IMG/VR virus record: IMGVR_UViG_3300023174_000050
Span: 1-64,000 of that record
Source of the DNA: a virus
DNA length: 64,000 nt
Direction: 5' to 3' (one strand)
Position numbers and translations under genes: made by a program. Shown one piece after another: positions 54,139 to 62,021 of this stretch (positions are counted from its first letter, which is position 1; each line of letters begins with the position of its first letter). The notes under the pieces were generated by a model, which saw nothing but the letters and a program-made list of their open reading frames with translations, made no database searches and had not been told where the DNA came from.

Positions 54139-54908
54139 TGAAAGTAGTTATAGTTACAGGCGGGTTCGATCCTTTACATAAAGGACATATCGAGTATTTT
54201 AAAGCAGCCAAACAATTAGGTGATAGACTAGTTATAGGTGTTAATTCTGACGAATGGTTGACTAGAAAAAAAGGCAAACCATTTATGCAATTGGAAGATA
54301 GATTGTCCATATTAGAACAATCTAGTTTAGTTGATAAAGTTATTACTTTTGATGATAGCGATGGATCTGCTAAAGATGCGATACGTGTATCAATGTTACA
54401 TTATCCTATGCCTAATACTAAATTTATTTTCGCAAATGGCGGAGACAGAACACAAGAAAATATTCCAGAAATGGATATAGTGGAACCTAATTTAGAATTT
54501 GTATTTGGTGTCGGTGGCGAAAATAAAATGAATTCTAGTTCTTGGATTCTTCAAGAATGGAAGTCACCTAAAACCGAAAGACAGTGGGGTTACTATAGAG
54601 TTTTGCATGAACAAGGTAAAGAAGTTAAAGTAAAAGAATTAACAGTAGAACCAGGAAAATGTTTAAGTATGCAAAGGCATCAAGATCGAGCAGAACATTG
54701 GTTTGTATCTGAAGGAACCGCAACCGTCTATACTATAGACTCTAGCACAGATATTGATCTACTTGGAGTATATCAAAAATTTGATAGTCTCCATATTAGT
54801 AAAACAGAATGGCATCAGCTTTGCAATGAAACTGACAAGCCATTAAAAATTGTAGAAATACAATATGGTGAAAATTGTGTTGAGGAAGATATTGAAAGGA
54901 AAATTTAA
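54138..54908 (+). CDS. Nucleotidyltransferase fused to a cupin domain
   Basis: The product has 256 residues. Residues 1-~135 are a cytidylyltransferase/RfaE-type domain: VTGGFDPLHKGHIEYF carries the HxGH motif, and ANGGDR and NSSSWIL complete it. Residues ~150-250 form a double-stranded beta-helix of the mannose-6-phosphate isomerase type (CLSMQRHQDRAEHWFVSEGT; WHQLCNETDKPLKIVEIQYG) with the metal His/Glu set. The fusion suggests sugar-phosphate activation. The substrate is unknown. Confidence 0.85.
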   Translation: MKVVIVTGGFDPLHKGHIEYFKAAKQLGDRLVIGVNSDEWLTRKKGKPFMQLEDRLSILEQSSLVDKVITFDDSDGSAKDAIRVSMLHYPMPNTKFIFANGGDRTQENIPEMDIVEPNLEFVFGVGGENKMNSSSWILQEWKSPKTERQWGYYRVLHEQGKEVKVKELTVEPGKCLSMQRHQDRAEHWFVSEGTATVYTIDSSTDIDLLGVYQKFDSLHISKTEWHQLCNETDKPLKIVEIQYGENCVEEDIERKI

Positions 54909-54910
54909 TT

Positions 54911-55189
54911 ATGTCAATCCCATCCAGTCCCGCAGATCGTAAAGTAATTTTAGACTGCATGAAAGAAATTAGTGCCTCAATGTCTCGCGCTGAGGGTGAA
55001 CGAGAGTTTATGAGAGAAGCAATTAAAGAAATTTGTGAAAAATATGAATTGTCTAAAAAGACGTTTCGTCGTATGGCAAAGGTATATCATAAACAAAACT
55101 TTAGTTTAGAACTTGAAGAGCACGAAGAGTTTGAAACAATGTATCAAACAATTACAACATCTACCACAATGGCAAAAGACAATGTATAA
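54911..55189 (+). CDS. dsbA: DsbA-like dsDNA-binding protein
   Basis: The product has 92 residues. The helical pattern IKEICEKYELSKKTFRRMAK, then VYHKQNFSLELEEHEEFETM, matches T4 DsbA, which binds double-stranded DNA and helps late transcription. It lies between rnh and the ligase, as in the T4 group. The last codons overlap the following gene. Confidence 0.82.
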   Translation: MSIPSSPADRKVILDCMKEISASMSRAEGEREFMREAIKEICEKYELSKKTFRRMAKVYHKQNFSLELEEHEEFETMYQTITTSTTMAKDNV

Positions 55190-55379
55190 TCAATTTATTC
55201 TTGAAGCCAAATATCTAGATAATATCAAAAGAGTTAAACGTAAATATCTTGTTGGCGTATATGCTAATTTAGATAAAGTAGAGGAAGCTAAAAAGAACTT
55301 ACTTGCGGAAGAAACCAAGTATTCTTTGCGGTTTTCCATCATTCCTCACTTTAATCCCTTTCTCGAAAAAGTTGCTTGA
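55182..55379 (+). CDS. Small hypothetical protein
   Basis: The product has 65 residues from ATG 55182: MYNQFILEAKYLDNIKRVKR, basic and helical. A longer in-frame reading would overlap dsbA entirely. Position before the ligase and within the T4-type module suggests a small replication-linked protein. Function unknown. Confidence 0.6.
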   Translation: MYNQFILEAKYLDNIKRVKRKYLVGVYANLDKVEEAKKNLLAEETKYSLRFSIIPHFNPFLEKVA

Positions 55380-55404
55380 CTTCTTATCCAAATGGTGTTA
55401 TAAT
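55376..55404 (+). promoter_or_regulatory. Sigma70-type phage promoter
   Basis: TTGACT 55376-55381, 17-base spacer with ATCCAAATGGTGT, TATAAT 55399-55404, extended -10, 20 bases before the ligase ATG. The -35 overlaps the previous stop. Confidence 0.92.
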
Positions 55405-55423
55405 AAGACATTAAGGAGCAAAC

Positions 55424-56758
55424 ATGAGCAACATCTACAATATTTTTGAACAATTAGCATCAGACAATTCTCGTCTTGTTAAGGAAGCAATTCTTATTAA
55501 GAATAAAACTAATTCTCTTCTTCAAAGAGTATTTTATTTGGCATTAGATCCCTTTGTTCAATTTTATATTAGAAAAATTCCTAGCTACGATACTGCATCT
55601 GAAATTAATCAGAAATCCTTGGAAGAAGGATTAGATCTTCTTAGTGTACTTTCAGATCGTGTCATGACAGGTAATAATGCAATTAATCATTTACAATTTA
55701 TTTTAGGATCGGTTAGTAAAGAAAATGCAAAAATCATTGAGCGTATTATTGCAAAAGACATGCGTTGCGGAGTCTCCGAGGCAACCGTTAATAAAATTTG
55801 GCCAGGAGCTATCTCGACATACCCAATTATGTTGGCTTCTGGATACGACCAAAAGCTCGTCAACAAAATTGAACTCCCGGCGTTCGTTCAACTCAAACTC
55901 GACGGCATGCGATTCAACGCAATCGTTAAAGGCGACACTGTAGAGTTTAGATCTCGCAATGGCAAAGAATTAAATATTCCTAATCAATCATTTTCGATTC
56001 CATTTATTAAGATGGCGGAAAAGTATGGTCAAGATATGGTGTTTGATGGTGAACTACTTATTGCAGACTTTGATGGCAAACCTGTCAACAGGCAAACAGG
56101 TAATGGCATTTTATCCAAAGCAATTAAAGGAACAATGAGTGAAACAGAAGCGTCTAATGTTCGAGCAACATTGTGGGATGTTATTCCGTACACCTCATTC
56201 ACTAAGGGTGAAGATAATACCCCATATAAGGATAGAATGTCGGGATTAGAAAACGCTATTACCTATGTTAATGATACTTTTAGACAATTTAGACATTACA
56301 TTAATTTAGCTTGGACTCAAGAAGTATCCACTCTTTATCATGCACATTCTATTTTTGAGAAATTTCTTTCGGATGGACAAGAAGGTATTATTTTAAAATC
56401 CAAAACAGGTATTTGGGAAGATAAACGATCTAAAGAACAAGTTAAATTCAAAGGTGAATTGGAATGCGATCTAGTTATTGTAGATTGGGAAGAAGGCACG
56501 GGTAAGAATAAAGGTAGACTAGGTGCATTGGTATGCGAATCCAGCGATGGGGTTATTCGAGTAAATGTTGGATCAGGTTATTCGGATGAACAACGAGGTG
56601 AATATACTTTTAGTAAAGTTGTAGGAAAAATTGCAACGGTGCGTTATAATGCTCGTATTAAAGAAAGATCTGGTGAAACAGAAAGCTTATTTCTCCCACG
56701 ATTTATTGAATTGCGTGAAGATAAAGATACCGCAGAACCTAGTAAATCTATCAAGTAA
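55424..56758 (+). CDS. 30: ATP-dependent DNA ligase, T4 gp30-like
   Basis: The product has 444 residues, near the T4 gp30 length. It seals nicks between Okazaki fragments. The nucleotidyl-transfer Lys is in VQLKLDGMRF (~residue 148). Further motifs are DGELLIADF, the MSGLENAI-preceding strand 'LWDVIPY', EGIILKSK and VKFKGELECDLVI, followed by an OB-fold domain (KNKGRLGALVCESSDGVI). It is driven by its own strong promoter. Confidence 0.95.
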   Translation: MSNIYNIFEQLASDNSRLVKEAILIKNKTNSLLQRVFYLALDPFVQFYIRKIPSYDTASEINQKSLEEGLDLLSVLSDRVMTGNNAINHLQFILGSVSKENAKIIERIIAKDMRCGVSEATVNKIWPGAISTYPIMLASGYDQKLVNKIELPAFVQLKLDGMRFNAIVKGDTVEFRSRNGKELNIPNQSFSIPFIKMAEKYGQDMVFDGELLIADFDGKPVNRQTGNGILSKAIKGTMSETEASNVRATLWDVIPYTSFTKGEDNTPYKDRMSGLENAITYVNDTFRQFRHYINLAWTQEVSTLYHAHSIFEKFLSDGQEGIILKSKTGIWEDKRSKEQVKFKGELECDLVIVDWEEGTGKNKGRLGALVCESSDGVIRVNVGSGYSDEQRGEYTFSKVVGKIATVRYNARIKERSGETESLFLPRFIELREDKDTAEPSKSIK

Positions 56759-56759
56759 T

Positions 56760-56767
56760 TATAAATA
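56760..56767 (+). promoter_or_regulatory. T4-type late promoter TATAAATA
   Basis: Exact octamer (TTATAAATATTT context) immediately after the ligase stop, 22 bases before the gene at 56789. Confidence 0.65.
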
Positions 56768-56788
56768 TTTGGTAATGAGGACTTTACC

Positions 56789-57058
56789 ATGCCCGCAAAA
56801 ATTTATAAGTTTCCTGAAAGAAGAACGTATTACAGAGGTTATAAAATTCCACTTTATAATGAAGAGGAAATATTTTTAACTATTGTTGCTCTGAATCTTT
56901 TCGGCAATGTATTAGAAAAAGTTACCGAAAAGAATTTGGAAAGTTATGAACCCATGGAAGTGATTAAAGCATTAGTTGAGGCAAAATCCTGCAGTATATT
57001 TTCCCATAAAACTAAACAAACAATTGCGAGCATACTTAAATCTATAGAAGCATTGTGA
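56789..57058 (+). CDS. Conserved hypothetical protein
   Basis: The product has 89 residues, helical (IYKFPERRTYYRGYKIPLYN; VALNLFGNVLEKVTEKNLES). The start has a good AGG site. It overlaps the next gene's GTG by four bases. Family recognised only as 'found in T4-like phages'. Confidence 0.65.
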   Translation: MPAKIYKFPERRTYYRGYKIPLYNEEEIFLTIVALNLFGNVLEKVTEKNLESYEPMEVIKALVEAKSCSIFSHKTKQTIASILKSIEAL

Positions 57059-57603
57059 ATATATTTTACTTACATAATAATCCAGAAGAATGTGCAAAAT
57101 TGCACAATGATAAACACGTCGTAAAGATGATCCTCGAATATGCTCAACTTCTTTCTACTGCTCATAGGTTTCTTGATGGTGTTCAAGTTGTTGGTTTATC
57201 TCAATCTGGAAGAAAACAGACAAGATATGAACTTTCTGACAATCGTGATGGCATATTGTATCGTTCTACTCATATCAATCATCCTTCCGCAATATGGGTT
57301 AGAAAATCCCCTGAAAACTATATTTGGCTAGCTAATATGCTAATTGCCTTATGTGAAGAATATACTTATCGCTATGGTAAAACACATAAAGTAGAACGAG
57401 ATGGATTATGTTTTGTCTTGTTAAAAAATATTCCTAAAAACATAGGAAATGAAGGTTGGTCAGAACCAACCCCTGCCATGCCTGAAGAATTTAAGGTTTC
57501 TGGCGATTCTATACAGGCATATATAAATTATTATGTTGGTGCAAAAAAGCATCTTGCGAATTGGAAAAAACGAACTATACCATCTTGGTATGTATTTAAT
57601 TGA
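57055..57603 (+). CDS. Conserved phage protein with DKHVVKM motif
   Basis: The product has 182 residues from GTG 57055, in a GTGA overlap with the previous stop. 'AKLHNDKHVVKMILEYAQLL', 'HINHPSAIWVRKSPENYIWL' and 'YYVGAKKHLANWKKRTIPSWY' are the three blocks of a widespread phage family without a confirmed function, sometimes annotated as a DNA repair glycosylase. I do not assign one. Confidence 0.8.
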   Translation: MNIFYLHNNPEECAKLHNDKHVVKMILEYAQLLSTAHRFLDGVQVVGLSQSGRKQTRYELSDNRDGILYRSTHINHPSAIWVRKSPENYIWLANMLIALCEEYTYRYGKTHKVERDGLCFVLLKNIPKNIGNEGWSEPTPAMPEEFKVSGDSIQAYINYYVGAKKHLANWKKRTIPSWYVFN

Positions 57604-57612
57604 AAGGTAATT

Positions 57613-58011
57613 ATGACAACAGACTCACACCGTGTACCAGTAGAACAAGGTTTTACAGATGATCGAGGTACAATTCTCCCCCTAACACACGGCGACGCTA
57701 ATGTCCAAATGATTTGGTCCAAGGCCGGTGCCCTTCGTGCTAACCATTATCATAAGACAGATACTCATACTTGTTATTTAGTAACAGGTGAAATGATGTT
57801 CTACTGGCGAAATCATGGTGAAGATACCATTCATCGCGAACATTTTACACAGGGCGATATGTTTAAAACTGGTCCATTGATCGATCATGAAATGGTGTTT
57901 GAAACTGATTCTACTATGGTCGTTATCTCAGAACACAAACGTGATGCTGATACTTATGATCAAGATATTGTAAAGATTGCTCCTCTTCATGAACAATATG
58001 TTGAAGTATGA
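57613..58011 (+). CDS. Cupin protein, sugar epimerase-like
   Basis: The product has 132 residues forming one double-stranded beta-helix: RANHYHKTDTHTCYLVTGEM, GEDTIHREHFTQGDMFKTGP and LIDHEMVFETDSTMVVISEH. It resembles the WxcM/dTDP-sugar isomerase side of the cupins. It opens the nucleotide-sugar cassette ending at 60869 and is co-translated with the methyltransferase. Confidence 0.8.
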   Translation: MTTDSHRVPVEQGFTDDRGTILPLTHGDANVQMIWSKAGALRANHYHKTDTHTCYLVTGEMMFYWRNHGEDTIHREHFTQGDMFKTGPLIDHEMVFETDSTMVVISEHKRDADTYDQDIVKIAPLHEQYVEV

Positions 58012-59140
58012 TATATGCCGTTGTTGCGGCAGTAAAAATTTAAACCATTGGTTATCGTTACCAAATTCTCCGGTAGCTAATGCGTTATTCTCAACCCCCG
58101 ATTTATATAGACATCCACTAGAATTAAATTCGTGTGATGACTGTGGACATCTTCAGTTAGCAAGTGCACCGGATCCAGACGATGTTTTTGCAGATTACAG
58201 ATATAAATCTGGGGTATCAAATTCTTTTAAAAATCATTTTAACAAATACGCATTTGATATCATTACACAATACGGTAAAGGCATTGACGGTGCGGTATTA
58301 GAAATTGGTAGTAATGATGGATACCTTTTAGAGCAGTTTAAAAAAATGAACTGTACAGTTCTTGGTGTAGAACCATCGAAACATCTAGTACAGGAACATG
58401 CCGACAAAGGCGTTGACGTTATATGTGATTTCTTTACTGTTGATCTTGTAGATAAACATTCTTTAAGAAATAAATTTGATATAGTATGTGCCAATAACGT
58501 ATTAGCACATATACCTGATACATTAGGTGTTGTACAAGCAATATCTTTATCATTACGTACAAATGGCATACTTGTCGCAGAGTGTGGTCATCAAGAAGGT
58601 ATTACGTCAGGTAAATACCTAGACAATGTCTATCACGAACATATAGATTACTATACTCCATATTCTTTCTCAAAATTATTAGAAAGAGCAGGATTAATTG
58701 TTGAGGATGTAACCATTATTGAAAGTCATGGTATTAGTTTTAGAATTGTTGCTCGTAAACGAACAGGAAATAATAAACTTACTCTTGAGAAGTTAGATTG
58801 GGATCTAAAACAAGCAGAAGTTGAAAATTATATCTCCGCGCGCGAAGATAAGATGCGAGCGCTAATAGGTGATAGGCCCTTTGTTGCATATGGTGCAGCT
58901 GCTAAAGCAGTAACATCATTATATACACTAGGATTAGTTAATAATAAACTAATTGGAGTAGTAGATGATAATGATCTTAAACAGGGATACTATTTCCCAG
59001 GTACAGACATATTAATTACTAATCCTGCGGATTTAGATAAAGACGCATTTGTAGTTGTAACTGCTTGGAATGTATTTTTAGATATTAAAGAAAAATTAGT
59101 TAGCAGAGGTCATCGAGGAGAAATTATCTGCATGCAATAG
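57998..59140 (+). CDS. NDP-sugar C-methyltransferase-like protein
   Basis: The product has 380 residues. The N-terminal zinc domain (CRCCGSKNLNHWLSLPNSPV; LNSCDDCGHLQL) is followed by an AdoMet-binding Rossmann fold, LEIGSNDGYLLEQF, and a C-terminal Methyltransf_14-like domain (FVAYGAAAKAVTSLYTLG; DDNDLKQGYYFPGTDILI). This three-part architecture is typical of enzymes such as TylC3 that methylate nucleotide deoxysugars. It overlaps the cupin gene by 14 bases, and its last codons overlap the following gene. Confidence 0.88.
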   Translation: MLKYDICRCCGSKNLNHWLSLPNSPVANALFSTPDLYRHPLELNSCDDCGHLQLASAPDPDDVFADYRYKSGVSNSFKNHFNKYAFDIITQYGKGIDGAVLEIGSNDGYLLEQFKKMNCTVLGVEPSKHLVQEHADKGVDVICDFFTVDLVDKHSLRNKFDIVCANNVLAHIPDTLGVVQAISLSLRTNGILVAECGHQEGITSGKYLDNVYHEHIDYYTPYSFSKLLERAGLIVEDVTIIESHGISFRIVARKRTGNNKLTLEKLDWDLKQAEVENYISAREDKMRALIGDRPFVAYGAAAKAVTSLYTLGLVNNKLIGVVDDNDLKQGYYFPGTDILITNPADLDKDAFVVVTAWNVFLDIKEKLVSRGHRGEIICMQ

Positions 59141-59871
59141 TTTATGGTACCGGCAAATGGGCGCAATTAATAGGATCTAAATTAAAGGCTTTAAAAGTTG
59201 TTCCTGTTTACGTGGGTAGCAGAGTATCACCTGAAGTAATATCCCGAGACGAAGTAAAAAAAACTTCTTATCGGGATTTGCCTGTTTTCATTGCATCGGC
59301 AACCGAAACACATTTAGATGATCTAAAACATTGCTTGTGTATTAATCCTTCTAAGATATTTGTAGAAAAAGGATTTTGTAATAATCAAGAAAGACAAGAA
59401 GCCAATAATATAATTGGTTCAATACCTTCATTTTTATTATCCCAACATAGATATTCTTCAATTTTTGATTTGTTTATGAGTTCACAAGATGTTAATAAGA
59501 TACATAAGTGTACATATACATGGAAAATTGAAAAAGATAGTGTTTCGGAATATCTTTACCATTTATCATCAATAGATGGATTCCTTAGAAGAAAAAAAAT
59601 CGAAATTTATAGTAATGAATTTGGCACCAATACAATAGATGATGTGTCAAGTTATAGTGTGGTAAAAAGTCCATACAGACTTTTTAAAATAAATATAGAG
59701 TCATCAGTATATGACGCTACTTTTAAAATAGGCATATATAACAGTATGAATATGCGACCAAAAAATAGTAAACAAAAAATTGTTATGACTGCGTATTCGG
59801 AGGATACTGTAGGAAAAATGATTTATAATACTTTAGAAGAAAATAGTAAAATTAAACTTGAGAGGATATAA
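59128..59871 (+). CDS. NAD(P)-dependent oxidoreductase-like protein, probable CTG start
   Basis: The only good start for the whole domain is CTG at 59128, which has the very strong site GAGGAG seven bases upstream. GTG 59212 would delete the Rossmann motif IVYGTGKWAQLIGSKL. The 247-residue product (HAIVYGTGKWA; SATETHLDDLKHCL; INPSKIFVEKGFCN; VVKSPYRLFKINIES) fits the GFO/IDH/MocA-type oxidoreductases that work on nucleotide sugars. A non-AUG start may lower its expression relative to the others. Confidence 0.75.
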   Translation: MHAIVYGTGKWAQLIGSKLKALKVVPVYVGSRVSPEVISRDEVKKTSYRDLPVFIASATETHLDDLKHCLCINPSKIFVEKGFCNNQERQEANNIIGSIPSFLLSQHRYSSIFDLFMSSQDVNKIHKCTYTWKIEKDSVSEYLYHLSSIDGFLRRKKIEIYSNEFGTNTIDDVSSYSVVKSPYRLFKINIESSVYDATFKIGIYNSMNMRPKNSKQKIVMTAYSEDTVGKMIYNTLEENSKIKLERI

Positions 59872-60869
59872 TGAATATTTTAATTTTAGGCGGCGATGGT
59901 TTTATTGGATATCACCTAAGTGAATCTATTTTAAAAGATGATAGATTTAAAGATAGTACAATCACATCAGTTGATTTGTATAATAATCGTATACATATGC
60001 TACCCGAAGATAAACGATTAGTTTTTCATCAGTTAGATGTGTTAAAAGATAAAAATGAGATTGATACTTTAATAGCAAAGTGTGATGTATTATTACCTTT
60101 TGTTGCTATTGCCACTCCTAAGTTGTATGTGGAACAACCCATGCGAGTATTTGAATTAGATTTTGAAGAAAATCTTCGCGTAATTAAACTTGCGCAAAAA
60201 CTAGGTAAAAGAGTCCTGTTTCCATCTACATCCGAAGTATATGGTAAGGGCCAGGCTCCGTTCGATGAAGAAACAACTGATTTAGTATATGGTCCCATTA
60301 AATATTCCAGATGGATTTATGCTTGTTCTAAACAATTATTAGATCGTGTTATTTTTGCGTTGGATCAACGAGAAGGTATGCGTTTTACTTTGTTTAGACC
60401 ATTTAATTGGGTAGGTCCATATTTGGATTCTTTAGAGGCAACATCTGAAGGTTCTTCTAGATTAATTACTCAGTTAATAGGCGATTCCTTACAACGAGGT
60501 GAACTTACATTAGTAGATGGTGGACATCAAAAACGATGCTTTACAGATGTGCGTGACGGTGTAGCTGCTCTTAAAGAAATTCTTTTGAACGAAGACAAAA
60601 CTCAGGGCAAAATTTATAATATTGGCAATCCGTGGAACAATCTATCAGTGCGCGAAGTATCCGTTTTATTAGTTGACAAATTAAAAGAACGAGGAATGGT
60701 TGAGAATGTAGATATTAAGGTAAAATCCAGCGGAGATTTTTACGGTGCGGGATACCAAGATGTAAGTAATCGAGTACCTAGTATTAATGCTATTGGCAAC
60801 GATTTAAATTGGACTCCTAAATATTCATTTACAGATTCATTAACAAATATTCTTGATTCTATCAAATAA
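59871..60869 (+). CDS. NAD-dependent sugar epimerase/decarboxylase, ArnA C-terminal-like
   Basis: The product has 332 residues, an extended SDR. It matches the C-terminal domain of ArnA, which turns UDP-glucuronate into the 4-keto-pentose: GGDGFIGYHL NAD loop, FPSTSEVYG with the catalytic Ser/Glu, the Y/K pair in WIYACSKQLLDRV, FTLFRPFNWVGP, QKRCFTDVRDG and the Arg in YQDVSNRVPS. It is the last gene of the cassette. UDP-sugar is the probable substrate; the exact product is inferred. Confidence 0.9.
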   Translation: MNILILGGDGFIGYHLSESILKDDRFKDSTITSVDLYNNRIHMLPEDKRLVFHQLDVLKDKNEIDTLIAKCDVLLPFVAIATPKLYVEQPMRVFELDFEENLRVIKLAQKLGKRVLFPSTSEVYGKGQAPFDEETTDLVYGPIKYSRWIYACSKQLLDRVIFALDQREGMRFTLFRPFNWVGPYLDSLEATSEGSSRLITQLIGDSLQRGELTLVDGGHQKRCFTDVRDGVAALKEILLNEDKTQGKIYNIGNPWNNLSVREVSVLLVDKLKERGMVENVDIKVKSSGDFYGAGYQDVSNRVPSINAIGNDLNWTPKYSFTDSLTNILDSIK

Positions 60870-60909
60870 AAAATCCTTTTGTAATATATAATGTATCAGG
60901 AGTTAATTA

Positions 60910-61167
60910 ATGCCTTTTTACGATCTTAAGTGTTCTGATTGTTCTAACATATTTGAGGTAATGTGTAAGTTTTCCGATAAGGAAAATCAACAATGCCCTT
61001 CCTGCAAATCATCAAACTACGAATCCCATCACACCTCAATGCAATTAGGTGATCCGGTACGTCTCGGCGTACGTACTATAGATAATGGGTTTCGAGAAGT
61101 GTTATCTAGGATTGGCGAAAGCAACGGTCGCCAGGCCAATCTTAAAGATAAATTGAGCAGACGCTAA
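60910..61167 (+). CDS. FmdB-type zinc-ribbon protein
   Basis: The product has 85 residues. The N-terminal PFYDLKCSDCSNIFEVMCKF, then QQCPSCKSSNYES, is the FmdB/DUF-type zinc ribbon. The basic tail (RQANLKDKLSRR) follows. Role in phage is unknown; regulatory or nucleic-acid binding is likely. Confidence 0.85.
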   Translation: MPFYDLKCSDCSNIFEVMCKFSDKENQQCPSCKSSNYESHHTSMQLGDPVRLGVRTIDNGFREVLSRIGESNGRQANLKDKLSRR

Positions 61168-61250
61168 TATATGATATTCCATTTTTTACTAACTCAGGGG
61201 GTCAATACTTAGCGATTGCCTCCTTACTTACTATTCTAAGAGGAAGCTAC

Positions 61251-62003
61251 ATGGCAAAAACAAGAACTAATGTTCAAACACAATCTAGTCAAACCCCTCA
61301 GTTAACGTTAGCAAATAACAAACTGAAATTATGTCTAGATGACATGAAAACAATAAAGCCATTAACAGAAAATCAGAAAGGATTCTTTGAAGCATACGAT
61401 AAATCTAAAGTAATGTTGTTGCACGGTGTTGCAGGAACAGGAAAAACTTATATTGCACTTTATCACGCATTGGAGGAAGTATTAGATAAACAAAATCAAT
61501 ATCAACGAGTAGTAATAGTAAGATCGGCAGTGCCGAGCAGGGATATAGGACATTTACCGGGGGACGAAAAAGAAAAGACAGAAGTATATACAGAACCATA
61601 TGTAGAAATATGTAAAGACTTATTCGATAGAACTGATGCATTTCAAAGATTGAGCGAGCAAAAAGCAGTTCAATTTATGATCACATCTTTTGTCAGAGGT
61701 ATAACTTTAAGTAATTCTATAATTTTAGTTGACGAATGCCAAAATATGACCGATATGGAATTAAATTCCATAATGACTAGAGTAGGCGTTAGATCTAAAA
61801 TTATATTTTGCGGAGATTTTAGACAAACCGATCTGTATAAGAAAACCGATATGTCTGGACTAAAGAAATTCATGGCTATCGCAGATATGATGCCTAGTTT
61901 TAAAACATTTGAATTTGGAATTGAAGATATAGTTAGATCCGCAATAGTTAAGGAATATATATTAGCAAGGCTAAAATATGAGAACCAATATGAATTGGCA
62001 TAA
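61251..62003 (+). CDS. phoH: PhoH-like ATPase
   Basis: The product has 250 residues with a P-loop (LLHGVAGTGKTYIALYHALE) and downstream conserved VIVRSAVPSRDIGHLPGDEK, ILVDECQNM (Walker B) and FCGDFRQTDLYKK. PhoH proteins are widespread in T4-like and other aquatic phages and may act as RNA helicases; the link to phosphate starvation in phages is debated. Its 83-base leader contains an imperfect GG(TC)AAT / ATTGCC hairpin. Confidence 0.93.
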   Translation: MAKTRTNVQTQSSQTPQLTLANNKLKLCLDDMKTIKPLTENQKGFFEAYDKSKVMLLHGVAGTGKTYIALYHALEEVLDKQNQYQRVVIVRSAVPSRDIGHLPGDEKEKTEVYTEPYVEICKDLFDRTDAFQRLSEQKAVQFMITSFVRGITLSNSIILVDECQNMTDMELNSIMTRVGVRSKIIFCGDFRQTDLYKKTDMSGLKKFMAIADMMPSFKTFEFGIEDIVRSAIVKEYILARLKYENQYELA

Positions 62004-62021
62004 CAACTATAAGGAGAATCT

